Below are positions 24,491 through 34,671 of a stretch of 64,000 bases of DNA, piece after piece (position 1 is the first letter of the stretch; every line of letters starts with the position of its first letter). The position numbers and the translations under genes were made by a program. The stretch is from Adiantum capillus-veneris. Lineage: Eukaryota > Streptophyta > Polypodiopsida > Polypodiales > Pteridaceae. The notes under the pieces were generated by a model. That model did no database searches. It was not told where the DNA came from and was given only the letters and a program-made list of their open reading frames with translations. The DNA lies in contig CM043956.1 in assembly GCA_014529385.2 (NCBI GenBank), forward strand, positions 90,164,721-90,228,720. Direction: 5' to 3'.

Positions 24491-25433
24491 ATTCATGGTC
24501 AACAATGTGGATAACGATCCCTGCATTTGCATGTCATGCATGTCCTCAAAGAGAGACAGTCCCAAGTCGACATTAAGCGAGCTTTTTTTTTCTCAAGCTC
24601 TATAAAAAATTACATACCTCCAAAATTTTCTAAACATATCAATATTGGTCTTGAAAAAAGCCCCTTGAAAAGATAAAGCCAAATATATCTTTAAAAATTA
24701 AATTTTCATTAAACAAAAAAAAATCAATCAAATTCTTCTTTTTCTGTTATATCTTCAAAAAGTAAATTCGCATTAAGTAACAAAACCTCCACTAAAGTTA
24801 CGCCCTTTTTGTTATGTGCAATCAAACTTCAACATTTATTTTATGTAGAGTAGAAAGTCTTTTGATTTTACACTTGAAAACGCTTGTCATTTCTTACATT
24901 CTGCAAAGGCTGTCATTTCTTACAATCTTACCTTTAACTTTTGCATTTTAGATTATATTTCTGGTAAGGTGTTTTTTGAAATGAACCAAGGAGTGACACA
25001 TGGACGTCCTCTCCTTCCTTGAAAATTTTAAGTTGCATTATAAAGAGTATAGATAGAAGGTAAGGAAAGAGGGTGTGTGTGTTGAGAAGAAGAATTTTGT
25101 GTTATACTGTGTATTTTTTTTATTAATGGAGTTTTCAAAGGTACTGTGTTTATTCTCTGTGTATTAAGGTTGTTAGTTTTCTGTGTAATGTAATGTACAG
25201 TAAGTAGGAAGTAGATCTGTGAGAGCTAATAGAGTGTGTTAGTGTGTAACAGTAGGTATATTAGTAAGAAGTGGGTAGGTAGAGTGTGTGTGCTCTCGTG
25301 CAAGCCGCGGCGACCTTATCCAAAAAAAATAAAAATTAAAGAAAAAAAATTTAAAGGTAGGACCGGGATCGAGAATATCTCTCAAATCCAAGCCCAAGCT
25401 CATGCTCAAGCATAGGCATCTATCGCCCTTTAA
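22603..25433 (+). other. long leader of element G, rich in microsatellites
   Basis: No gag-like frame is found before 27068, so the leader is over 3 kb even without the DNA element. A short frame from ATG 22672 (MRPAHCRGQGNNAS) is not convincing. SSRs include (GA)n at 22961-22999, (CA)n(TA)n near 23272-23301, (CT)n at 23898-23938, (GT)n(GA)n at 24053-24130 and (CT)n near 24449-24489. A roughly 45-bp unit with AAGATTTGTCACATAG occurs twice (about 23305 and 23675). Part may be unrecognised insertions. Confidence 0.5.
22961..24490. repeat. cluster of CT/GA/GT/CA microsatellites
   Basis: Five or more dinucleotide arrays occur within 1.5 kb. ATTCTCCTTTTATCAAA is duplicated next to the GT run near 23990 and 24030, suggesting slippage or local duplication tied to the arrays. 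Confidence 0.9.
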
Positions 25434-26775
25434 CACTAGAATGGTAACCTAACAGGACATAAAAGTGTCCTTTCAGGGTTTTGGGAAAAATTTCCAAAAC
25501 CATAGTAGATCCACTCATTTTGAAAAATCCTTTCATGAGCTTATAGTTCAATAACTACTACATATGGAAAAAATGAGAAACTTGTAATGTTTCTCATCCC
25601 TTGGTCACTACAAGCCTCCAAAGTTGATGGACCGGTGCATTTTGCCCAAAACAGCAATTTCTTACGGTTGATTGCATATAAATAAGAGCGGAGATTTTTG
25701 TAGGACATGAGATAAAATGCCCCGTTAACGTCAATGGGTTGGTGGCCAAAACATATGGTTGCTTTTACCTCACTAATTTTTTTTTGGGCAAAAAAAATAG
25801 GTACAAAAAAGTTGCATTTTTGCCATTCTCTTGACCTATCATCAAAGTTTCTATAGTCACGCTCAATACAGATACTATATACATGTTTTCTTAGTTCCCT
25901 TTGGGCCTCTGGATTCAAAAGGAGCCATGGAGCATGTAAAAATGATAATGGATCTCTTACAATTGGAACCTTGGGAGCAATGATAAAGTGCTAAATACAG
26001 AAAATATGAAAAAACTGGGTTTAGCATTATGACCTCTAGAAACCCATAGAAACTACTCAATATCTAGCCAAGTTTGTAGTCTATGATTAGATATGGTTAC
26101 TACCTACAAAATACACACAATTGGCCTAAGAAACTAGCAATATTGAGAAAGTTATACTTGCTACTCTAAAATGTATCGTATTCTTCAGCAATCAAAAAAC
26201 TCAACCATCATCATATACTATGCTATATAGCATATTAGGTCCCCCAAAACTCAAGGAAGATTAGCTTTATGTTATACATTACACATACACAATCAAAATT
26301 GAATTTGGATATCAAGAAAGCCACCAAAAAAATCATAAAAGTGCTGATTTTGGCCAAAAAACAGGATTATGCAATTCTTGTAAATTGGTCATAACTTTCA
26401 ATTTTAACACTTAGCTCTCCCTACAAGCATCAAAACATGTTGAGAACTATGAAGACCTAACCTCTATCCATCTAAACCTCACAAACATGAAGTTTAGAGT
26501 TGTATAGTTGCCAAAAAATGAAAAAAAAAAGCCAAAAACAGGACTTGTTTTTTCATATAGTTTAGGTTCAAAAATGTTGTGCAAGAGTAAGGTTAATGGT
26601 GAGATCGATACTAAAAAAAAAATGCTAAGTTTTTTTCAGCTCATAAGGAAACTTTGTGGATATATAGCACCTAAAAATTCATTTTCATACTCTTCAAATA
26701 ATTCAAGCAAAATGGTCACTTAACAAGACACAAAAGTGTCCAAGGACATAAAAGTGTCATGTTACCATTTTAGTG
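25434..26775. mobile_element. TTAA-flanked DNA element, piggyBac-like termini
   Basis: The left end CACTAGAATGGTAAC and the right end GTTACCATTTTAGTG are inverted repeats (one mismatch). TTAA lies outside both (25430-25433 and 26776-26779). Next to each end are copies of GACATAAAAGTGTC, itself a near-palindrome: one on the left, two on the right. TTAA target sites and CACTAGA-type ends fit the piggyBac superfamily. CACTA elements would need matching 3-bp duplications. The 1342-bp interior is A-rich, and its only longer frame (minus strand, 25541-25918, 125 codons) shows no transposase motif I recognise, so it is probably non-autonomous. Confidence 0.65.
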
Positions 26776-27067
26776 TTAAAATTATGAATTTTAGCTTCAC
26801 ACGTAGCTAAAAATCGACTTTTTTGAGAGTCAACGGAACTTCAGGTGACCGAACGTTGCGCTGTAAAACACACCGCGACCCTCCGAGTGATACGCTCATT
26901 TTGAGCTATCACACACTTTAATCAAAAAAATTGATCATTGAAAAATAATAAAAAACATTAAAAAAATATTAAAAAACGTAAAAAACAAGAGTGAAAACGG
27001 ACGCCTAAAAAAGTAAGCGGTTAACCTTCGAGGTTATTCGTCGATGCTTATAGGGTGTCAAAGGCAA

Positions 27068-27235
27068 ATGCATCTGCGCTCTGGTCGTGTGCTAGAGACG
27101 GAGCAACTAGAGAGAATTTCGACTTACGCGAGTTCTCAATATCCACCTACTTTAGGTTCCGGGCCCTCGACGGGGACCCAAGGCAGTACAAACCAACACC
27201 CGAACATAGCGGCTAGTGACTCTTCCTCTGACTAC
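27068..27235 (+). CDS. N-terminal part of element G gag (interrupted)
   Basis: The ATG at 27068 opens MHLRSGRVLETEQLER; an LRSGR start is common in gag of plant gypsy elements of the Athila/Tat group. The frame stays open for 56 codons to the exact start of the copia C LTR at 27236, where the downstream part is lost. The rest of gag resumes near 34660. The middle of gag, with the capsid core, is missing, because the right end of C was deleted together with it. Assignment is by position and the start motif. Confidence 0.5.
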
Positions 27236-27427
27236 TGAAGGAGTACGAGCGGAAGTGCGACACGAGAGAGTGCGCGAGAAGAAGAGCACGATGATATGGT
27301 GAACTCGCTCTGTTATAATATATAGAGCATAGTGAGTTCTTATTAGGTTGTTACAAAAGAATATGTGTACATACCTGGCGGCCCGCCCACTTACCTGAGC
27401 GACCACATTGGGCTTTATACCCCAACA
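27236..27427 (-). repeat. 3' LTR of element C
   Basis: 192 bp with TG...CA ends. The last 30 bp are similar to the ends of the LTRs of D and F. It joins G gag coding sequence directly on its left. Confidence 0.8.
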
Positions 27428-27516
27428 ACCTCCCACTTAAAGTCCAATGTAGTACTTTAAGTGTGAGAGAAGCTACTATACAAGCTAATATACAAGAGAT
27501 GTAGAGAAGTGATATA

Positions 27517-28787
27517 CTACCCTACACCTAACTGCTTGCGAAAATGCGCAAAGCTCTCTGAGGGAAGTCCTTTTGTAAGTAGATCAGCAGGATTTTCTGT
27601 GGTGTGAACTTTGACAAGCTGAATTTGCTTATCCTTGAGTATTTCCCTGATGAAATGATACTTCACATCCACATGCATTGTCTTTGAGTGATAAACTGGA
27701 TTGCGAGCCAATTGTATAGCACTCTGACTATCACAATATAACACAGGCATCTCTTCTTTGATTCTCAAATATGTTACTAGTCGATTAAGCCAAATTGATT
27801 ATTTGCATCCCTCTGATGCTGCAACATATTCAGCCTCTGTAGTAGATTGAGTAACACAATCTTGTAATCTAGAACGCCATGATATTGCTCCACCAGCCAA
27901 TGTAAAGACATACCCTGACGTAGACCTTCGGTTGTCTAAGTCACCTAATCTGAGTCTGTAAAACCCTTTACACTTAGCTCCTGACTCTCATAGCATATAC
28001 GCATACTCTTTGTAGCTTTCAGGTATCTCAATATTCCTTTCACTGCCTCCCAATGTTTCTTGCTTGGGTTTGACATGTATCGACTTACTACTCCCACTGC
28101 AAATGCAATGTCTGGGAGAGTATCAATCATTGCATACATCAAACTACCCACTGCAGATGCATATGGAATCTTATCCATTTCAGCCTGTTCTTCCTCAGAC
28201 ACAGGACAATCTTGTTTGCTAAGTTTCACATATGGTAGCAATGGAACACTCAATGCCTTTCCCTTCTCCATATTGAAACGTTGCAACACCTTGTCAATAT
28301 ACTCTGTTTGAGATAACCAAATCAACTTCTTTAATCTGTCTCTCTCAATGCGCATACCAAGTATATGACTTGCCTCACCCATGTCTTTCATGTCAAACGA
28401 TTTTGCCATCTTTGACTTCAAAGCTGAAATTTCTTCCAAGTGCTTTCCAGCAATCAACATGTCATCCACATACAAAATAAGGATCAGCCAATTAGTGCCA
28501 TCCTTAGCCTTCTTTGTATATAGACAGTGATCGAACTCACTACGTTTGTAGCCTTGAGAAAGCATAAACTTGTGGAACTTATGGTACCATGCCCTCGGTG
28601 ATTGTTTTAAGCCATAAGGACTCTTTAACAACTGGCATACCAAATCTTCCTTTCCTTTCTCAACAAACCCTTCTGGTTGCTGCATGTAAATTTCCACATC
28701 TAAATCACCATGCAAGAACGCTGTCTTGACATCCATTTGGTGCAACACCAAATCTAATATGGCAACCAATGCAAGAAAGCATCTCAA
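27517..28787 (-). pseudogene. copia C pol: RT C-terminal half and RNase H
   Basis: Minus-strand text starts exactly at the F insertion with RCFLALVAILDLVLHQMDV and continues through QSPRAWYHK, LYVDDMLIAGKH, SHILGMRIERD and YASAVGSLMYAM to SVKGFTDSD (28787-27945). RNase H follows with stops and ends in YCDSQSAIQLARNPV and HTTENPADLLTKG (27768-27517). YVDD is the RT catalytic motif. It is well preserved and gives the missing connection region for element D. Confidence 0.9.
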
Positions 28788-31173
28788 TGAAGGGGATCGG
28801 GGAGCACCACAGACGAAGAGTGAGAGAGAGAGAAGGAGACACACAACACAGATATGGGTGGGGAGACTCAAAGAGTGAGCAGCCCCTTATACACTTATGC
28901 TATGTATAAGGTATACAAGTCAGTGGGCGCCCAGACTTTGGGCGGTCGGGCAAGGCACAGGCGCCTATACCCCAACAACCAATCACTTAAAGGTGACTGT
29001 GCCGTTAAGCAAGGGAACCTAGTCTAAAGACTATAAAAGGTGAGAGAAAACCGCTCTCAACCGATGCCCACTGGCTGGCTGTGATCGTGTGCATCCGACT
29101 GTCCTGCTCCCGTGTAAGTCCATACACCACCAGACGTACCGCACACGTACTGCAAGTATGTACGCAATACCTGCATATCTCCTTCGTGCACTATGCCATC
29201 ATCAGTCAACAAACGACTGACAACCCCAACTGCGAATGCTCCCACTATAGCTGCGATATCCGGTCTCAAGATCAGCATCTCATACATGAGACCACCGAAT
29301 GCCGATGCAATGCTAGCGGGCCCTGCTAGCTCTATGGAGCATGCATCAACATATATATCCCTGGCAATAGACATCTCTGACTGACAAGGCGTGTCAGCCA
29401 CATGCATCTCCTGACTGTCCACAAAAGACGCATCAACCTGTCGTGCAGCCTCAGAGCAAACCAGCTGCTCTAGGTGTCTGTTGGAAGACATATCCTGCAC
29501 AACTATATACCCATGCTCACTGTCGATCATAGAAAGGAATGACTGCATAATCACTGACATCTCAGCCTCCTCTGCAATCATCCACTGCAAACATGACCAC
29601 TCAATCTGCTGTGACTCACTAGAGCTCTCATGCTCTAACTCCGTATGCATAGACTCTTTCACAACGTCCTCCTGTCGTGACTCACTAGAGCAAGACCACT
29701 CTACCTGTCTATCCTTCATAGAAGTATCTCGCACAACTGACTCTCTGCTTTGCTCAGTCACTAGCAAAGCATGCATGTCTGACTCTGTCACCTCTCTGTG
29801 TGACTGCTCAAGTCGTGCCCCAACTGTGTGCACAACGAGCTCACTACTCTGCACTCCATGCAAAGCATCCTGCAACCCACAAGCAAAAGAGACTCGCCTG
29901 CTCTCTTGCTGTCTACCTGGCTGCATGATGACAGAGACAACACCGTCTCTCGCGTGATCCACATGCAATGGGTAACCTGTACCACTCCTGGCACCTCTCG
30001 CAATCACTAGCGAACCCAAATGCATCACAAAATCTCGCTCTCGTAGAAAAATCTGACATCCACTATCCCGTAACTATCTGACTGAGATCAAATCCCGTCT
30101 CAGATCTGGCACATAACGCACATGACGTAGGGTAAATCTCATACCACTGGGCAAGGACAAACATACATCTCCTGTACCCTCAATGTCATGCACAGCACCA
30201 TCAGCCATGTGCACACAACCAAGTCTCCCACTAGAAAACGTGATAAACCACTCACGATGCGACGTGACATGGAAAGTAGCATCTGAATCTAGTAACCAAT
30301 GTGAAGACAATGTGCAATCCGATATGCAATCCGTAGACATAAGATCGTCTGAAGACAAGCTAGATGTAAATGTGACATCGCCGTCACAATCATACTCAGT
30401 AACCACCGTACTGATCTCACTAGCATCTGTCATGCCCAAATCTGCATCACCCATCTGTCGCCTCCGTTGTCTCAAACGCCTGAAACATCGACGCCTAATG
30501 TGCCCTCTATGTCCACAATGCCAACATGTCAAGTCTCTATGCCGTCGAGACTTGCGTGTGGGACCAATCTCTCACATGGACATAGAAGTGGGACTAGACT
30601 CCCCTGTAGACATGGATGTCGCGTACATAGTATGTAAACTCTGCCATAAAGCATGAGTTGTAGTCTCCCTCGAGACCTGCCAGTCAACAGACTCAACCAG
30701 ATGCAAACGAATCGTAGACATTTCTAACTCATCAAGATCCTGCCAATCATCATCACTCATAGACTTGGCCTTCGCCGATAAACCACGCAAGGGTTTATCT
30801 TGCCCCAAATCTGCCAATGCAACAAGCATATGTTCCTTCCAAGCAACAAAATCTGTACCATCAAACTGTGTCAGACCATAATGCTGGAAGTCAAATGAAA
30901 AATCAGCCATAATGCTCGCAAAAGAGAAACCAACAATGAGTAGCAAATGTCAACCAAATCAGCCCTAAACTGGCTCGAATCGCATCAACAAAAGTCTGCA
31001 AATATGGCTGCAAATCAGCCCCAAAATTTTAGCTCTCAAACAGCCGCATAAACAAGTCACAAACGTGTCCCAGATCAGCCCCCTATACACTTATGCTATG
31101 TATAAGGTATACAAGTCAGTGGGTGCCCAGACTCTGGGTGGCCGGGCAAGGCACAGGCGCCTATACCCCAACA
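28788..31173 (-). mobile_element. non-autonomous copia element F nested in C
   Basis: The left LTR 28788-28977 (190 bp) and a partial right LTR (about 31074-31173) share TATACACTTATGCTATG...CTATACCCCAACA. A perfect TSD, CTCAA, flanks the element (28783-28787 and 31174-31178). Removing it leaves the C reading frame in phase. About 90 bp at the internal end of the 5' LTR plus the PBS are missing, apparently by recombination between CAGCCCC repeats near 31015-31080. The element is only 2.4 kb and encodes gag and protease but no integrase or RT catalytic region. Confidence 0.92.
29057..30910 (-). pseudogene. single long gag-PR-novel ORF of element F
   Basis: From the ATG at 30910 (MADFSFDFQHYGLTQFDG) one minus-strand frame runs about 618 codons to 29057 with only two stops, a TGA near 30570 and a TAG near 30073. 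Domain order is copia gag; zinc knuckle CWHCGHRGHIRRRC (about 30525-30484); protease with LLDSDATFHVT where DSGAT is expected (GGT to GAT); and a pre-integrase-like segment GSLVIARGARSGTGYPLH. Next come about 200 residues unlike any copia protein, rich in Ser, Glu, Met and His, with an EWSC.SES.Q motif repeated. The ORF closes with a short tail (FGGLMYEMLILRPDIA, VGVVSRLL) resembling the copia RT/RNase H junction. Integrase and RT are absent. Confidence 0.8.
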
Positions 31174-31178
31174 CTCAA

Positions 31179-33060
31179 TGTAGTCATCTTGACCACCGGA
31201 GAGAAGACTTCATCAAAGTCAATGCCTTGTTCTTGCTTAAAGCCCTTGGCAACAAGCCTTGCTTTGTACTTTGGTTGACTATCATGAGCGGTGATCTTAT
31301 ACCTGTAAACCCATTTACAAGGTAGAGCCTTTTTGCCCTGTGGTAATTTAACTAGCTTCCATGTTTGGTTTTCATGCAAAGCTGTCATCTCTGACTGCAT
31401 GGCCAATTGCCAATTCCCGGAGTCCTTCATTTGCACTGCTTCCTTGTAGCATGAAGGCTCATTGCAATCAGTCAACATGACATAGTTCATAGATGGAACA
31501 AACCGATCAGGAGGTCGCGTGATACGTCCAGATTTACGCAAAATAGGTGGCTCAGGCTCAGCCACAACCTGTGGTTCCACTCTATCCTGTCCTTGCTCCT
31601 CTTGAGCCCTGACATTTTGTCTTGCATGTGTAGGTCCATGTTCTTGGAAGACAACTCTTCTAATCTCCTCAACCTTCTCTGGTTTAGAATGATATTTGGC
31701 TTCATTACAGTGAACATCATTGCTGCGGATAACCTTTCTGGATTCGGGATCCCAAAGTCTGTACCCCATCTCACAAAAATTACCATAGCCTAGAAAGATG
31801 CACTTTCTACTCTTTGGCTCAAGTTTGTTCCTAAATTCCTTTGGAATGTGAGTATATGCCTCACAGCCAAAGACTCTGAGATGCTTGTATGAGGACACCT
31901 TGCCTGACCATACCATCTCTGCCACTGAATCCTTCTACAAAACCTTGCTAGGAGATCTATTTATAATAAGATGAACAACTGTTGATACAGCTTCAGCCCA
32001 AAACCCATTTGGCAGCTGTGCATTAGACAACATACTTCTGACCTTCTCTTGTATGGTCCTATTCATCCTCCCAACAACAACATTTTGAGGAGGATTGTAA
32101 GGAGCAGTAAGTTCACGTTTTATACCTTTTGACTCACAAAAGTCCTGAAAGGCCTTTGAAACATACTCTCCACCATTGTCAGTGCGTAAGCATTTAAGCT
32201 TCTTGCCACTCTGATTCTCCACAAGTGTCACAAACGTTTTGAAAACACTAAACGCTTCATCCTTGTGCTTGAGAAAGTAAACCCATACTTTCCTTGAGTA
32301 ATCATCTATAAATGTCATAAAGTAAGAAGCTCCCCCTAGAGATAGGTTAGGCATAGGTCCACACAAATCACTATGAACAAGTGCCAACTGTGTATCTCTT
32401 CTATTGCTACTATGCTTATGTGGCTGCTGTGTTTGCTTACCATACAGACAATGTTCATAGAATTCAAAATCATTAAATGAAAATCCAGGCAAATAACCAA
32501 AACGAGACAATATTTCCATTCCCTTCTTGGACATATGTCATAACCGGCTATGCCACAAAGAAACGTTTGGCTGCTCGGTTACATTGATTACATTTTTAGA
32601 GACATTTGATACATAAATCATGTAAAGTACTCCATGTGCTACTATCATAGAACCCTTGGATATCCTCCACATCTTCTGTCCAAAAGTGGTGACGTAGCCA
32701 GCATCATCAAGTAAATTTGTGTTGATCAAGCTCTTTGTAATTGTGGGAACATGTCTCACATTCTTCAGCGTGAAAGAAGAGCCATTCTGAAACTTCAATT
32801 GAACATCTCCAACACCTAAGATCTCACATGTCTGCCCATTGCCTAGTCGAACATGACCTTTAGTGGTCACATAAGAGGTAAACCACTCCTTGTTTGGAGA
32901 CACATGATGTGATGCCCTTGAGTCTATAATCCAGTCACTCAGTGCATGTCCATCAGATGCTGTAAGAAGAGCTGAGTCCATTGTATTCTTCAAGAAGTAT
33001 ATGTCTTCTGACACTAGACTGTCATCCTCTGCAACAGTGTTTGTCACATTTATTTCTTGA
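31179..33060 (-). pseudogene. copia C pol: protease, integrase, RT N-terminal half
   Basis: Minus-strand order is protease IIDSRASHHVS (about 32940; DSG changed to DSR); GAG-pre-integrase VSLWHSRL; integrase (32534-31935) with D (HSDLCGP), D (RTDNGGEY) and E (VVVGRMNRT, where E is changed to G in the VAERMN motif); integrase C-terminal [10 protein letters not shown] and FLGYGN; then RT start [19 protein letters not shown] to KMTTL, where F interrupts. The zinc motif reads YEHCLYGK instead of CEHC. Stops occur near 32535 and 31930. The catalytic Asp of protease remains but its partner Gly is lost. Confidence 0.88.
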
Positions 33061-33099
33061 ATCTTCACTGAGGACTTGTTCTTCTCACCATGGTCTTCA

Positions 33100-33878
33100 A
33101 CTTTCTCTTTGACTTTTTCTGTTTTCCATTCTCTGCAGTCTCTTTTCATGTGACCCTTCTTGCCACAATGGTAGCATTCTATGTCACTCTTGACTCTAGC
33201 ACTGCGGGACTTGCTACGAGACTGATTCCTCTTTCCACCTTTGTACTTTTCTTTGGTCCTTCCCCTGAAAACTAAGGTTGTTCATTTGCCTTTGTCCATT
33301 GTCTTTCTGTTGGTTTCTTCAGTAAGTAGACTGCCTTCTACACCTGCTATGGTCTAACCATCAGGAGGTTTAGAATTTCTCAAAGCTATGCGAAAAGTGT
33401 CCCAACTTTCCGGCAATGTGATCAACAGGAACATATCTCTAACAGGTTCATCAAACTTGACACCTTGAGCTGACAATTGACTGTAGATGGTGTTGAATTC
33501 ATTCAGATGATTGGACATAGGTGTCCCTTCTTTCATCTCCAAGTCAACAAGCTTCTTAAGCCAGTATACCTGTGAAGTTGCACTCTGCTTGTCATAAAGA
33601 TCACTCATCTTTGTCCATGCTTCATAAGCCGACATCTCGTCTGCTACATTGAAGTAAACGCTTTCTACCAAAGTCAGCATAATGGTAGAAAGTGCCAATT
33701 CATCCATTTCGCTCCATTCATCTTTGTCCATATCTTCTGGTTTTATCCCTTTGAGCTTTATAGGTTTTATCTGGTTCTTTTGTACCAACACGTATCAAAT
33801 CTTCTTCGTCCACAATGGGAAATTGGTTCCATCCAGCTTCTTGATATTGTAAAGAGCAGTGTCCTGTGATCCAGCCAT
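33100..33878 (-). pseudogene. copia C gag
   Basis: ATG at 33878 (MAGSQDTALYNIKKLDG). A frameshift lies near 33790. The long central frame 33791-33354 has IKPIKLKGIKPEDMDKDEW, the ALSTIMLTLVESVYFNV helix and WLKKLVDLEMKEGTPMSN. A stop then precedes the zinc knuckle CYHCGKKGHMKRDC near 33180-33135 (CX2CX4HX4C, intact). It is clearly homologous to gag of D. Confidence 0.87.
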
Positions 33879-34660
33879 AACTACGCTTCACATTAGTTTA
33901 CTTTCCTGCAAAAAATTCGGCAGAGTTTCCCCTGTAAACTGACCTCTGAACCAATATCAACCTGTGAAATGAACCAAGAAAGCTTCAGATTTTGCAAAAA
34001 TTTCGGCAGAGTCTCCTTTGTAAAATGGCTCTAGTGTACTCAAAAACAGACCAAAAACAGCTCAAAAAACCATTGTCTCTCTAACACTGTAAGCTGTGGG
34101 TAAACCTGTCCTGCACCTGTACTGTTTCTCACTGTCCTGTCACTGTCTTGTAAGCATAGACTGTGACAATTCCTCAACGGCAGTAAAGCAAAGATGCAAT
34201 CCCAACTGTCTAACTCACAGTCAATACATCCTAGCTGCCTATCTAAGGGTGCTTGAGGGATCGCTCCAAGACCTGTATCACCGAAATCATCTCAACATTC
34301 AAGAATCCCCCAGCTCAATAAAACCTCACTCGACCCTCAAAAAAGGTTGTAGTAAATCTGACAATACATAGACTTCCCACAAAGTCATACATCCACAAAT
34401 TTCCCACTGTATACTGTAACCGTTGCGCGGCGGTTGTTTGCTGCGTGACTCACAGCCAGCAAACCCTCAACAGACACATCATCTCTGACAATACATCCCA
34501 TGTGGAAGTACCTGAAATGTCAGGATGAAATCTGGAACATCAAGCAGCAAACACAAGCTACCTGATGAACTAGTGGATGTCGCCTACAGTCTCTGTGTAG
34601 ATGCATCCATGTCGTATGTGACACGCCTCCAAGAACTGTGAGCCGTCCTTCGATGTGTAG
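33879..34660 (-). other. leader of copia C and junction with G
   Basis: Non-coding. It repeats the TTTCCCCTGTAAACTG-type unit also found in the D leader (about 33927 and 34014). It stops before reaching a PBS or LTR. From about 34645 the plus strand reads as open gypsy gag, so the breakpoint is in 34640-34675. Confidence 0.65.
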
Positions 34661-34671
34661 TCACCACCAAT

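Larger units (their letters stand above)
27236..34660 (-). mobile_element. Ty1/copia element C, lacking its 5' LTR
   Basis: Close relative of element D. The 3' LTR at 27236-27427 starts TGAAGGAGTACGAGCGG and ends CCCAACA, next to a PPT-like GGACTTTAAGTGGGAGGT (minus strand). Then follow RNase H, RT, integrase, protease and gag on the minus strand, and a leader running to about 34660, where gypsy gag text begins abruptly. No second LTR or TSD is present on that side, so a deletion removed the 5' LTR together with part of G. Element F is inserted in its RT gene. Boundary uncertainty on the right is about 20-30 bp. Confidence 0.88.

Noticed and set aside
25434-26775. CACTA transposon
   Set aside because: Ends start CACTA, but the 3 bp outside (TAA and TTA) are not a direct duplication, while TTAA is present on both sides.
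29481-29957. 158-codon plus-strand ORF over element F
   Set aside because: Lies antisense to the long F frame and is best explained by its codon bias.
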